DNA from: Ventricola sp051883735 | Lineage (GTDB): Bacteria; Bacillota; Clostridia; Christensenellales; Aristaeellaceae | Reading direction: 5' to 3' | Assembly: GCA_051883735.1 (NCBI GenBank) | Contig: JBJEUH010000044.1 | Location: forward strand, 1-33,326 | Length of the DNA stretch: 33,326 nt | Shown: piece by piece, positions 23,030 through 30,408 of the stretch | Position numbering within the stretch: position 1 is the stretch's first letter | Layout: each line of letters opens with the position of its first letter | Notes under the pieces: model-generated | What the model saw: only the letters and a program-made list of their open reading frames with translations | Database searches by the model: none | What the model was told of the DNA's origin: nothing | Translations under genes and position numbers: made by a program

Positions 23030-24063
23030 AGCGTTTCCTCCCAGCCCTCATGAAGCTCGCAGACGGCCTCGCACAGCAGATGCGCCTGCTTGCGCATCAT
23101 GTCCAGCGAGCCCAGCTCGACCGTGGTGTGCATGTACTTAATCGGCAGGCTCATGACCGCGCACGGCACGCCCTCGCCCGCCACCTGCACCTCCCAGGCG
23201 TCCGTCCAGGTGCTGCCCGCGGCCACCTCGATCTGCGCCTTGAGGCCCAGCCGCTCCGCGTGCTCCTTGAGCACCGCGGTCAGCTTCCTGTGCGTATTGG
23301 GCCCCGCGGAAAGCGCCACGCAGTCGAGCGGATACGTCTCGCCCTCCTCGCAGCCGGGCATGGTGCCGTGCGTCACGTCGAGGATGACCGCCATATTCGG
23401 GCGGAGGCGCTCCGCCGCCGTCCTCGCGCCGAAGGAATCGTACTCCTCGCGCGAGGAGAGGACGTAATAGACGTCCGCGTCGTGCAGCCTGCGCTGCATC
23501 TGCTGCGCGCAATCGAGCAAAATGGCCGCGCAGGCGCGATCGTCGAGCGTCTTGCTGGCGACGTGCTCGTTTTCAAGCGCCGTCGTGCGTCCCGTGAGCT
23601 GCACCGGCGTGCCCGCAGGCACCCGTCTTCTGACCTCCTCCGCCGGCAGGCCCGTATCGATGAACAGCTTGTCCGCCGGCGTCACCTCTCCGCGGTCGCC
23701 GCGATCGGTCAGGTGCGGCGGCATCGCGCCGATCACGCCGTAGATCGGGCCGTCCTTGGAAAGGATAGTCACCTCCTGCGCGGGCAGCGTCTGCGCCGCC
23801 ACGCCCATGGACAGGAAGCGGACGCTGCCGTCCTCCTCCACGAGCGTGGTCATCAGGCCGACCTCGTCGATGTGCGCGCAGAGCATGACCTTCGGGCCCT
23901 TGCCGCTGCCGCGCTGCACGGCGATCACGCTCTGATTGCGGTCGACCCTCGTCTCGTCGCAATAGGGCGCAAACGCCTGCTCAAACGCCCCGGCGGCAGG
24001 CGCTTCATAGCCGCTCGTGCCGGGAACCGTGGTGATATGAGAAAGAAACTTGAGATAATCCAT
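23020..24063 (-). CDS. M42-family metallopeptidase, divergent, copy 1 of 3
   Basis: 347 residues. ATG 24063 (MDYLKFLSHI) was chosen because AGAAAGG lies six bases upstream; the longer open frame runs into a repeat. The metal residues remain: His64 and Asp66 (CAHIDEVG), Asp174 (LDDRACA), Asp229 (ILDVTHG) and His312 (KYMHTTVE). The catalytic Glu206-Glu207 pair is within SSREEYDSFGA instead of the usual QEEVGLRGA. The substrate-site loop reads STWTDAW (284-290), where the neighbours have GGTDAG. These changes suggest an active enzyme with altered specificity. It is the first gene of the three-peptidase operon. Confidence 0.9.
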   Translation of the reverse strand: MDYLKFLSHITTVPGTSGYEAPAAGAFEQAFAPYCDETRVDRNQSVIAVQRGSGKGPKVMLCAHIDEVGLMTTLVEEDGSVRFLSMGVAAQTLPAQEVTILSKDGPIYGVIGAMPPHLTDRGDRGEVTPADKLFIDTGLPAEEVRRRVPAGTPVQLTGRTTALENEHVASKTLDDRACAAILLDCAQQMQRRLHDADVYYVLSSREEYDSFGARTAAERLRPNMAVILDVTHGTMPGCEEGETYPLDCVALSAGPNTHRKLTAVLKEHAERLGLKAQIEVAAGSTWTDAWEVQVAGEGVPCAVMSLPIKYMHTTVELGSLDMMRKQAHLLCEAVCELHEGWEETLCY

Positions 24064-24075
24064 GAGAGACCTTTC

Positions 24076-24142
24076 TTGGGGACGCTGTCCCCAAACCCCT
24101 GCCTGAGGGACGCAGTCCCTCAGACTCCCTTCTTCGCTTCGC
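24076..24142. repeat. Dispersed hairpin repeat, class A, copy 2
   Basis: TTGGGGAC-GCT-GTCCCCAA (24076-24094) is followed by ACCCCTG, CTGAGGGAC-GCA-GTCCCTCAG (24103-24123) and a tail with TTCGCTTCGC. It matches the layout of 20852-20911. It lies in the 104-bp gap between the 57-residue gene and the first M42 gene. Confidence 0.75.
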
Positions 24143-24167
24143 ACCTGCGTTCAGATGCCCGGCAAGG

Positions 24168-24341
24168 TCAGTCCGTATTGCCCTCGCCCGCGTAATCAAG
24201 CGTCTGATTCTCGCAGACGCTCTGCGTCCGGGGATCAAAGTGCATCTGCTCGTGCGAATCCTCGGCCGCATAGCTCATCCAGTAGCTGGGCACCTGATGC
24301 ACATAGCCGCACACCCTGCAGCGATAGTAAAACACTTCCAT
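24168..24341 (-). CDS. 57-residue rubredoxin-like / zinc-ribbon-like protein
   Basis: 57 residues from ATG 24341 with a perfect AAGGAGG seven bases upstream. The start, MEVFYYRCRVCGYVHQV, has a CxxC knuckle (Cys8, Cys11) in an aromatic strand typical of rubredoxin-like and zinc-ribbon folds. There is a single later Cys near residue 43 (TQSVCENQT), with histidines between, so a full Cys4 site is absent. It may bind metal with Cys/His ligands or as a dimer. It lies 17 bp after the CvpA-family stop. The role is unknown. Confidence 0.7.
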   Translation of the reverse strand: MEVFYYRCRVCGYVHQVPSYWMSYAAEDSHEQMHFDPRTQSVCENQTLDYAGEGNTD

Positions 24342-24358
24342 ATCGTTTCCTCCTTGCC

Positions 24359-25054
24359 TTATCCGATCGAATTGCGCAGGATGGAGAGAATCAGCTGGCT
24401 GTCAAACATCGGCGCCAGGCGCGAGCTCGCGATCAGCTCCTCGATCTGCGGCACGGGCGCAACTGCCAGCACGATGGGCACCAGCGCAAAGAGGATGAAC
24501 AGCAGCAGCACGCCGCGCACCAGGCCGAACACGCCGCCGATGAGCGCGTCCAGGTGCCGCAGCACCGGCAGCTCAAAGACGTAGCAGATCAGGTGGATGA
24601 CGAACGTCGCGACGATGTACGACAGGAAAAAGCAGATCAGGAAGCTGAGGATGGAGATGGACACGCTCACAATCGTCTGGCTCAGCAGCTCGGAGATGGT
24701 CGTGCCGCCGGAGGCGGAGGCGATGCCCGTGATGAACGCGCTCTCAAACGCGGCGGGCAGATGCGCGCTACTCAGAATCTGCGCCAGCGTGCTCTCCGTC
24801 ACCTGCGACACGGTCATCATCGACAGGTCGAGGCTGCTGATGCGGCTGCCCGCGTCGGTGTAGTACATCAGCGTCTCCACCAGCGTCTCGTTGCCCTTGA
24901 GCCATGCGGCCAGCTGGCCGCTCATGGCGAAGGACAGCGCCGCCGCGCCGATGAGCGCCGCGACGCTCAGCACGCCGCTGATGAAGCCGCGGTGCATGCC
25001 GTAGATCACGCTGACGGCGAGCACCGCCAGAATGAGGATATCGATGATATTCAT
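24359..25054 (-). CDS. cvpA: CvpA-family membrane protein
   Basis: 231 residues; ATG 25054 with AAAGGAG five bases upstream. The N-terminus (MNIIDILILAVLAVSVIYGMHRGFISG) is the CvpA signature, with R/K-G-F-x-x-G following the first helix. Four membrane helices in total flank a soluble segment at roughly 55-125. A second signature (LDALIGGVFGLVRGVLLLFIL) precedes the last helix. CvpA proteins are inner-membrane proteins linked to colicin V production in Escherichia coli and to envelope homeostasis in general; the exact biochemical role is unsettled. It is followed closely by the 57-residue CxxC gene. Confidence 0.88.
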   Translation of the reverse strand: MNIIDILILAVLAVSVIYGMHRGFISGVLSVAALIGAAALSFAMSGQLAAWLKGNETLVETLMYYTDAGSRISSLDLSMMTVSQVTESTLAQILSSAHLPAAFESAFITGIASASGGTTISELLSQTIVSVSISILSFLICFFLSYIVATFVIHLICYVFELPVLRHLDALIGGVFGLVRGVLLLFILFALVPIVLAVAPVPQIEELIASSRLAPMFDSQLILSILRNSIG

Positions 25055-25088
25055 GAATGCTCCTTTCCATGAGACGCAGCAAAACGAT

Positions 25089-25138
25089 GACTCCCTCAGT
25101 CATGGCTGCGCCGTGACAGCTCCCTCAGGGAGGGAGTC
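25089..25138. repeat. Dispersed hairpin repeat, class B, copy 1
   Basis: The order is ACTCCCTCAGTCA, a short GC loop, TGACAGCTCCCTC and AGGGAGGGAGT. The flanking ACTCCC/GGGAGT are complementary. The same layout occurs at 31969-32013. It fills most of the gap between the CvpA and DUF5711 genes. Confidence 0.7.
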
Positions 25139-25139
25139 T

Positions 25140-26333
25140 TTACCGCGGCAGCTCGACCACGTAGATTTCAGAGCCGGAGGCGACGATCACGCGGTTGTCC
25201 GAGATCATGCCCAGCACCGCCGTGACGTTGATGGGCAGCGCGTGCGCGGCAAACGTCGTCTCGCCGAACCTGCAGACGTACACCGCGTTGCTGGCAAAGC
25301 CGTAGACGGAGTGCGTGCCCAGCGCCGCGGCCATGCACTCGCTGGGCAGATGCAGCACGCGGTCGATATTGCCGTACATCAGGCGCACATTGCTGATGCG
25401 CACGCCCTCGCGGCTCTCCTGCGCGGGGATCAGCAGCTGATAGGTCATGCCGCCCACCTGCTGCACGTCCTCCACGGTGTATCCGTAGATCAGCGTGGGG
25501 TTGCTCTCCTCCAGCACGCGGTAGTTGTAGTGCATGATCTGGCGCGTGGTGACGACCTCGAGCGAGCCGCCAATGGAGTAGACCTTGTAAGCGATGTGCT
25601 CACCCAGGGAGCTCTTGCCGGTGGAGAGCTTGCCGGGCTGGAAGGTCTGCAGCTCGGTGGAGATGACCGTGCCGGTCGTATCCAGGCCCAGCACCCACAT
25701 CAGCTCGGTCTCCTGCGCGCTCGAGGAGGTGACGGCCTTGAAAAAGCCGATGTCCAGCAGCGTCTGGTTGCTGATGGTCACGTTGTCCACAATCTGTCCC
25801 GCCTCATTGATGACGGAGACGACGCCGTTGTCCGGCTCGCCCACGAACACCGCCACATAGCCGCTGCCCGCGCTGGCGAACTGGATCGTATCGGACATCT
25901 TGTTGTTGTAGATCAGGCGGCCGCGGCTGTTGAGGATGTACAGGTCGTTGCCCGACCAGGCGACGATGCGCTCCTTTGTGGCGTCATAGTCCGCGTTCGT
26001 GCCGATCTGGTAGCTCCACTCGTTGCCGCCGGTCGCCGCCATGCAGTGCAGCGTCGTGCCGTCGTAGAAGATCACGCTGTCGCCGAAGGGCGTCACGTTC
26101 TGGGAGAGCGTCGCGCCGATGCGCGTCACCTTGCCCACGCTCTCCCGGCCCGAGCCGCTGAGCGCATAGACAACCGCCAGCGCGATGATCGCGGCGAGCA
26201 CCGCCAGCGCCGCCAGCACGCGCAGGCGCTGCGGCACCGGCTTTTTCTTCTTTTTTCTCTCGTTCATGCCGTAGGTGCTCAGCGTGCTGTTTGCGCCGGT
26301 CATATACGTCACGCGCTTTTTGTTGCGATCCAT
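25140..26333 (-). CDS. DUF5711-type membrane-anchored beta-propeller-like protein
   Basis: 397 residues from ATG 26333 (MDRNKKRVTYMTG). The nearest AAAGGA is 14 bases away, farther than usual; alternative in-frame starts at residues 11 and 23 have no better site. A basic stretch (NERKKKKKPVPQRLR) is followed by one membrane helix (about 37-60), so the bulk lies outside the cell. The outer part is a series of strand repeats with aromatic-D-G turns (FYDGTTLHCMAA, WSGNDLYILNSRGRLIY, VSVINEAGQIVDN), consistent with a WD/PQQ-like propeller. I recall this as DUF5711; function is unknown. It is probably co-transcribed with cvpA and borders the putative origin. Confidence 0.75.
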   Translation of the reverse strand: MDRNKKRVTYMTGANSTLSTYGMNERKKKKKPVPQRLRVLAALAVLAAIIALAVVYALSGSGRESVGKVTRIGATLSQNVTPFGDSVIFYDGTTLHCMAATGGNEWSYQIGTNADYDATKERIVAWSGNDLYILNSRGRLIYNNKMSDTIQFASAGSGYVAVFVGEPDNGVVSVINEAGQIVDNVTISNQTLLDIGFFKAVTSSSAQETELMWVLGLDTTGTVISTELQTFQPGKLSTGKSSLGEHIAYKVYSIGGSLEVVTTRQIMHYNYRVLEESNPTLIYGYTVEDVQQVGGMTYQLLIPAQESREGVRISNVRLMYGNIDRVLHLPSECMAAALGTHSVYGFASNAVYVCRFGETTFAAHALPINVTAVLGMISDNRVIVASGSEIYVVELPR

Positions 26334-26442
26334 CGTTGCTGCTTGTTTCCTTTCTCCCACTTTTCCACTTTTGGATGTATCCAAAGCCCGATCCAAAATG
26401 TTTTGGCTGAAAAAGGCCCAAAATCTTTGAACGGATCTCCTT

Positions 26443-26452
26443 TTTTGGACTG
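26443..26452. repeat. 10-mer shared with the upstream dnaN gap
   Basis: TTTTGGACTG occurs here and at 29049-29058. The 13-mer AAAAGGCCCAAAA occurs at 26411-26423 and 29072-29084. A palindrome TTTGGAT-GT-ATCCAAA lies near 26372-26387. These may be sites for another origin-binding protein. Confidence 0.45.
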
Positions 26453-26486
26453 CCCAAAATCCCGCGCCCGCATGCGCTGTTTGGGG

Positions 26487-26573
26487 TTATCCATCGCTTA
26501 TCCGTATCTTGTCCACAGACTTTTCCACACTTTTGTGGATAACTGTGGATAAATTGTGGATGAATGTGGACAG
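26487..26573. other. oriC: Putative replication origin: array of eight phased DnaA boxes
   Basis: Four boxes point one way: TTATCCATC 26487, TTATCCGTA 26498, TTGTCCACA 26509 and TTTTCCACA 26521. Four point the other way: TGTGGATAA 26534, TGTGGATAA 26544, TGTGGATGA 26555 and TGTGGACAG 26565. Two match the DnaA consensus (TTATCCACA on the other strand) perfectly and most others differ at one or two positions. Start-to-start spacing within each half is 10-12 bp, so the boxes lie on one helix face. A T/A-rich stretch (26581-26635) next to the array could be the unwinding site. The array lies in the 305-bp gene-free gap beside recF, as expected for a Firmicutes-type origin. Confidence 0.8.
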
Positions 26574-26638
26574 TGGCCGTATAACTCTGTTTTTTCCTGA
26601 TATTGCTTGAAAAACGCGTTTTTTCCCAAAAAGGGGCG

Positions 26639-27733
26639 TCACGCCCGGAGCACGCCGTTTTCCACATGGTAGACCGCGCCCTGCCGCGCGCCGGCGAGGT
26701 CGGACAGGTCCGTGCAGGTCACGAACGTCTGCACGCGGTCGATCCGCTCGATCAGCTGGCGGCGCCTTAGCGGGTCCAGCTCGCTCATCACGTCGTCGAG
26801 CATCAGAATCGGCGCTTCGCCCGTCTCCTTCGCGGCCATTTCCAGCTGCGCCAGCTTGAGCGAGAGCACCGCGCTGCGCTGCTGCCCCTGCGAGGCGAAC
26901 GTGCGCGCCTCCTTGCCGTTGATCGTCACGCCCATGTCGTCGCGGTGAATGCCCACCGTCGTGGTCATCCGGCGAAGATCCTCGCTTCTGGCCGCGCGCA
27001 GCCGGGCAAGGAGCTGCTCCGCGGCGTCCGGCGCGTCCACGGTCTGGGAGATGTACCACAGCCGAAGCTCCTCGCGCCCGCCCGTCAGCGAGGCGTGCGC
27101 CCGTCTGGCCTCCTCGCTCAGAAAGGCGATGGCCTCGCGGCGGCTTAACGCGATCTCCGCGCCCACGCGCGCGAGCTGCTCGTCCCACATGTCCAGCGTG
27201 GGCAGCAGGGACGGATGCCTGGCGATCTCCTTTAAAAGCGCGTTGCGCTGGTTCAGCGTGCGCACCGCGCGCTGCAGGCTGTAAAAATACTGCGGGCGCA
27301 GCTGCGAGAGCTGCATGTCCAGAAACCTGCGCCGCTCCGCCGGGCCGTCCTTGACGATGGAGAGGTCCTCCGGCGAAAAGAGCACGCCGCAGACGTGGCC
27401 AAAGAGCTCGCCGATGCGCTCCGCCTGTCGCGCGCCGATGCGCACGACCTTCTTTTTCTTCTGTGTCCGCTGAAGCAGGATCGTCACCTCGTGCGTGCCG
27501 TCCAGCTGCTGCGTCAGAATCTGCACGCGCGCGCTGTCCGCGCCCCAGCGGATGAGCTCCTCGTCGCGCGCCGTCCGGTGGCTGCGGCCCAGACAGCACA
27601 GGTGCAGCGCCTCCAGGATGTTGGTCTTGCCCTGCGCGTTCGGCCCGGTAAATACGGTCACGCCGCTGTCAGGCGCGATGCTCGCCTGCTCATAATTTCT
27701 GAAATTTTTGAGGCTCAGCGATTTGACGCGCAT
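26639..27733 (-). CDS. recF: DNA replication/repair protein RecF
   Basis: 364 residues; ATG 27733 with AGGA about nine bases upstream. The ABC-type ATPase of the SMC/Rad50 group is clear: Walker A GPNAQGKT (30-37), the signature segment SQGQQRS (about 281-287) and Walker B ILMLDDVMSELD (about 309-320). The N-terminus MRVKSLSLKNFRNY is the RecF hallmark. RecF, with RecO and RecR, loads RecA at gapped DNA and restarts stalled forks. It follows dnaN, as in most Firmicutes, separated by 107 bp that include a class C repeat. The usual small S4-domain gene between dnaN and recF is absent. Confidence 0.96.
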   Translation of the reverse strand: MRVKSLSLKNFRNYEQASIAPDSGVTVFTGPNAQGKTNILEALHLCCLGRSHRTARDEELIRWGADSARVQILTQQLDGTHEVTILLQRTQKKKKVVRIGARQAERIGELFGHVCGVLFSPEDLSIVKDGPAERRRFLDMQLSQLRPQYFYSLQRAVRTLNQRNALLKEIARHPSLLPTLDMWDEQLARVGAEIALSRREAIAFLSEEARRAHASLTGGREELRLWYISQTVDAPDAAEQLLARLRAARSEDLRRMTTTVGIHRDDMGVTINGKEARTFASQGQQRSAVLSLKLAQLEMAAKETGEAPILMLDDVMSELDPLRRRQLIERIDRVQTFVTCTDLSDLAGARQGAVYHVENGVLRA

Positions 27734-27778
27734 ATCTTCGTTTTCCTATTCTCTTACTCTCTTCAAACCGCACCGAAA

Positions 27779-27831
27779 GCCTCCCTCCTGAGGGAGGGGG
27801 ACCATCCGCAGGATGGTGGAAGGAGTGTTAT
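27779..27831. repeat. Dispersed hairpin repeat, class C, copy 2
   Basis: GCCTCCCTC-CT-GAGGGAGG is followed by CCATCC-GCA-GGATGG and GGAGTGTTA. It sits between dnaN and recF, inside what should be one operon. It therefore either terminates weakly or processes the transcript. Confidence 0.7.
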
Positions 27832-27840
27832 CCAGCATTC

Positions 27841-28944
27841 TTATGCGTTAAACACGCGCACCGGCAGCACCAGGTACAGGTAGCCGTCGCCCTCGGTCGG
27901 GCAGACCACGCAGGGGCTGACGTTGGAGTTGAAGCGCATGAAGACCTCGTCGTCGGAGATCGCCCTGAGCACGTCGGTGATGTAGCGGACGTTGAAGGCG
28001 ATGGTCAGGTCCTTGCCCTCGGTCGTCACGTCGATCTTCTCCTCCATGTCGCCGTTTTCGGAATTGGAGGTGACGGTCAGCGTGTCGCCGTCGATTTTGA
28101 AGCACACCAGGTTGCTCTTGCCCTCGCGCGCGATCAGGCTTGCACGGTCGATGGCGCTGCTCAGCTCGCCGCTGCGCACGGCTACGCGGGTCTGCCATTC
28201 CTGCGGCAGAATCTGGCGGTAGCGGATGAACTCGCCCTCGAGCAGGCGGGCGACGATGTGCGTCGCGCCCATGTTCATCTGCACATGGCTGCGGCTGAAG
28301 CAGAGGGAGACGGGCTCGTCGGTGTCGCCCAGGATCTTCGCGATGTCGCCCAGCACCTTGCCGCCCACGACGGCCGAAACGTCGCTGTCCGGGCCTTCGA
28401 TGTCCTCCCTGCGCATCGCCAGGCGGAAGCCGTCCAGCGCGACCACGCGCATCTCGCTCCTGCCCACCTCCATCAGGCAGCCGGTGAGGATCGGGCGGCT
28501 CTCGTCCACCGCGATGGCGAACAGCGTGCGGCCGATCATGTCGCGCAGGGTGCTCTGCGGCATGGAGAAGGAAGCGCCCGCCACCTGCGGCAGCTCCGGA
28601 TACTCGACCGGGTCAAAGCCGGTGATCGTCGTGCGGATGCTCGCGCAGCGGATGGTCGCCTGCATGCGGTCGGAGACGGAGAACTCGCAGACGCCGCCGG
28701 GCAGCTTGCGCACGATCTCGCACAGCAGCTTGCCGGGCAGCACGGCGCGGCCCTCCTCGGTGAAGGTCGCCGGAATGGTCGTCTGAATGCCGAGCGCGAG
28801 ATCCGTGCAGATCAGGCGCAGGCCCTGCTCGCAGGATTCAAGGAGGACGCCCTCGAGAATCGGCTTGGGAGAGCGCACCGCAAGCGCGCGGCTGACGATG
28901 GAGAGGCTCGTGTTCAGGTCGTTGGTGTCGCAGGAAAAACGCAT
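27841..28944 (-). CDS. dnaN: DNA polymerase III beta subunit (sliding clamp)
   Basis: 367 residues. ATG 28944 (MRFSCDTNDLNTSLSIV) was chosen because GGAGG lies eight bases upstream. The frame remains open for another 102 codons upstream, but only through the DnaA-box region. Three clamp domains are visible. Typical elements include RSPKPILEGVLLES near the N-terminus, DGFRLAMRREDIEG in domain 2, and the C-terminal YLYLVLPVRVFNA, where most family members end in a P-(V/M)-R motif. The protein is the ring that tethers polymerases to DNA and binds many replication proteins. It heads the dnaN-recF unit directly beside the second DnaA-box cluster. dnaA is not adjacent in this window. Confidence 0.96.
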   Translation of the reverse strand: MRFSCDTNDLNTSLSIVSRALAVRSPKPILEGVLLESCEQGLRLICTDLALGIQTTIPATFTEEGRAVLPGKLLCEIVRKLPGGVCEFSVSDRMQATIRCASIRTTITGFDPVEYPELPQVAGASFSMPQSTLRDMIGRTLFAIAVDESRPILTGCLMEVGRSEMRVVALDGFRLAMRREDIEGPDSDVSAVVGGKVLGDIAKILGDTDEPVSLCFSRSHVQMNMGATHIVARLLEGEFIRYRQILPQEWQTRVAVRSGELSSAIDRASLIAREGKSNLVCFKIDGDTLTVTSNSENGDMEEKIDVTTEGKDLTIAFNVRYITDVLRAISDDEVFMRFNSNVSPCVVCPTEGDGYLYLVLPVRVFNA

Positions 28945-29004
28945 ATCATCAACCTCCATGGAGTAGTAGCAGTATATAAGATTCAGCAGGAGTAGCCGTA
29001 GTGC

Positions 29005-29118
29005 GGTGGAAAACCGGGATAACTGCCAAAAAGCCAAAACAGGCTGGATTTTGGACTGTGGAAAACCCTGCAAAAGGCCCAAAACATATCCACGCTTTTT
29101 CCACAGGATTGGGGATAA
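29005..29118. other. Second DnaA-box-like cluster upstream of dnaN
   Basis: Box-like 9-mers lie at 29005 (rc TTTTCCACC), 29014 (rc TTATCCCGG), 29057 (rc TTTTCCACA), 29086 (ATATCCACG), 29097 (TTTTCCACA) and 29110 (rc TTATCCCCA). None is perfect, but all lie within two mismatches of TTATCCACA. The gap 28945-29229 has no gene. It shares an exact 13-mer and 10-mer with the 26.4-kb gap. Together they could form a bipartite origin, or this may be the autoregulatory region of dnaN. Confidence 0.65.
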
Positions 29119-29229
29119 CCCGACCCCGGTTTTCACCGGTTTCCAAAGCCGCATGAAAAGGCAAATTCGTTCATATTCAGTATTCGATTTTTTCCTGTAA
29201 AATCCTGCTGTTCTTCCCGCATATCTGTG

Positions 29230-29261
29230 AAAAAGGGACTGTCTCGTCATGAGACAGCCCC
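29230..29261 (-). terminator. Intrinsic terminator of the 91-residue membrane protein gene
   Basis: On the minus strand, GGGGCTGTCTC pairs with GAGACAGTCCC (11 bp, one G.U) around ATGAC, followed by TTTTT. It lies 14 bases after the stop and separates that gene from the origin and dnaN. Confidence 0.9.
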
Positions 29262-29274
29262 TTCTGTGAATCGG

Positions 29275-29550
29275 TCAATCCGCCTGCGGGTCGCGCTTCT
29301 TTTTTCGCAGGCCCTTGGCGGAGTGAAGCGTGCGAAAGCCCCTGCCGTTCTTCATCATCTGCAAAAGGCACAGCAGAATCATCAGCACGGTGACGATGGC
29401 GAGGATATTGGTGCGGGCAAAGCCGGTGAGCGCGCCCAGCAGCGTGAAGATGGCGCTGGCGGCGGTGATGACGATCAGGCCGAGCGCATTGATCTTCCTG
29501 CGCTGGATAAACGCCTTGAGCACGGCTTTGTTCATTTTTTTCTTGAGCAT
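29275..29550 (-). CDS. 91-residue two-helix membrane protein of unknown function
   Basis: 91 residues; ATG 29550 with GGGAGGG ten bases upstream. The N-terminus is basic (MLKKKMNKAVLKAFIQRRK). Two hydrophobic helices follow (about 21-42 and 48-66), then a basic tail ending RKKKRDPQAD. Both termini should therefore lie in the cytoplasm. No family was recognised. It has its own terminator and borders the dnaN origin region. A TATACT-like -10 occurs near 29590-29595 (minus strand), without a good -35. Confidence 0.65.
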   Translation of the reverse strand: MLKKKMNKAVLKAFIQRRKINALGLIVITAASAIFTLLGALTGFARTNILAIVTVLMILLCLLQMMKNGRGFRTLHSAKGLRKKKRDPQAD

Positions 29551-29676
29551 GAAAAGGATGCCCTCCCGGAAAGCTTGATATGATGCTTAGTATATTCGAT
29601 GCCGGGGGAAAAAAGCCTGTAAAGATTACGTTAAATTACACATGATTTAAAAACAGGGTCAATGGGCCTCGCGAAC

Positions 29677-29708
29677 TTATCCGCAAAATCGCCGGGCGCT
29701 GTGGAAAA
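29677..29708. other. Additional DnaA-box-like pair
   Basis: TTATCCGCA (29677-29685) and TGTGGAAAA (29700-29708) lie at the edge of the lrgB stop and the gap 29551-29715. Each has one mismatch to the consensus. They may extend the origin region to the right or be chance occurrences. Confidence 0.35.
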
Positions 29709-29715
29709 GTGCGCG

Positions 29716-30408
29716 TCACAGCAGCAGGGAAAAGAGTGACGCGCCCGCCACCGTCAGCACGCCCGCGACGACGATGGACAGGCTGCTCATCGCGCCCTCC
29801 ACCTCGCCCATCTCCATGGCCTTGGTGGTGCCGATGGCATGGGAGGCCGTGCCGATGGCGACGCCGCGCGCGATGGGCTCCGTGATGCGAAACGCCCTGC
29901 AGACGGATTCGGCGATCATGCTGCCCAGAATGCCGGTGACGATGATGATGGCGACGGTGATGGACACATGGCCGCCGAGCTCCTCGCTGACGCCCATGCC
30001 GATGGCCGTGGTGATGGACTTGGGCAGCAGCGTGACGTAGGCCGCGTGGTCGAGCCTAAAGAGGACGGCGAGCGCGAGCACGCAGACGAGGCTGGTGAGC
30101 ACGCCGGAGAGCACGCCGGTGAGAATGGCCGCCTTGTGGCGTTTGAGCAGATGGAGCTGCTCATAGAGCGGCACGGCGAGGCAGACCGTCGCGGGGGTCA
30201 GAAGGCTGCTGACGAGCCTGGCGCTCTGGTTGTACGCTTCGTAATCGATGTGAAGCGCGCGCAGCAGAAGCATCACCAGCACGATGGCGATCAGCAGCGG
30301 ATTCATGATCGTCAGCCCGGTCTTTTGCCTGACCTTGAGGCCGAGCAGATAGGCGGCGAGCGTCACAAACACGCCGAAGAACACGGAGGATGCGGCAAAT
30401 TCATTCAT
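29716..30408 (-). CDS. lrgB: LrgB-family membrane protein
   Basis: 230 residues; ATG 30408 overlaps the LrgA stop by 8 bp and has GGAGG nine bases upstream. Six to seven membrane helices are visible. Family motifs include LTPATVCLAVPLYEQL (about 71-86), LLPKSITTAIGMGVSEELGG (about 127-146), and a GTASHAIGTTKAMEMGE segment near 186-202. LrgB works with LrgA at the membrane. The pair has been described as antiholin-like in Staphylococcus, and related pairs act as pyruvate or glycolate transporters, so which function applies here is open. Coupled translation with lrgA supports a complex. Confidence 0.9.
   Translation of the reverse strand: MNEFAASSVFFGVFVTLAAYLLGLKVRQKTGLTIMNPLLIAIVLVMLLLRALHIDYEAYNQSARLVSSLLTPATVCLAVPLYEQLHLLKRHKAAILTGVLSGVLTSLVCVLALAVLFRLDHAAYVTLLPKSITTAIGMGVSEELGGHVSITVAIIIVTGILGSMIAESVCRAFRITEPIARGVAIGTASHAIGTTKAMEMGEVEGAMSSLSIVVAGVLTVAGASLFSLLL

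Noticed and set aside
26309..26494. Minus-strand 61-codon frame overlapping the DUF5711 start and origin gap
   Set aside because: It is out of frame with DUF5711, covers the shared 13-mer and 10-mer motifs, and has no ribosome site before its ATG.
28945..29250. 102-codon upstream extension of dnaN
   Set aside because: It crosses the DnaA-box cluster and the terminator of the next gene. The clamp normally begins at MRFSC and GGAGG is correctly placed there.
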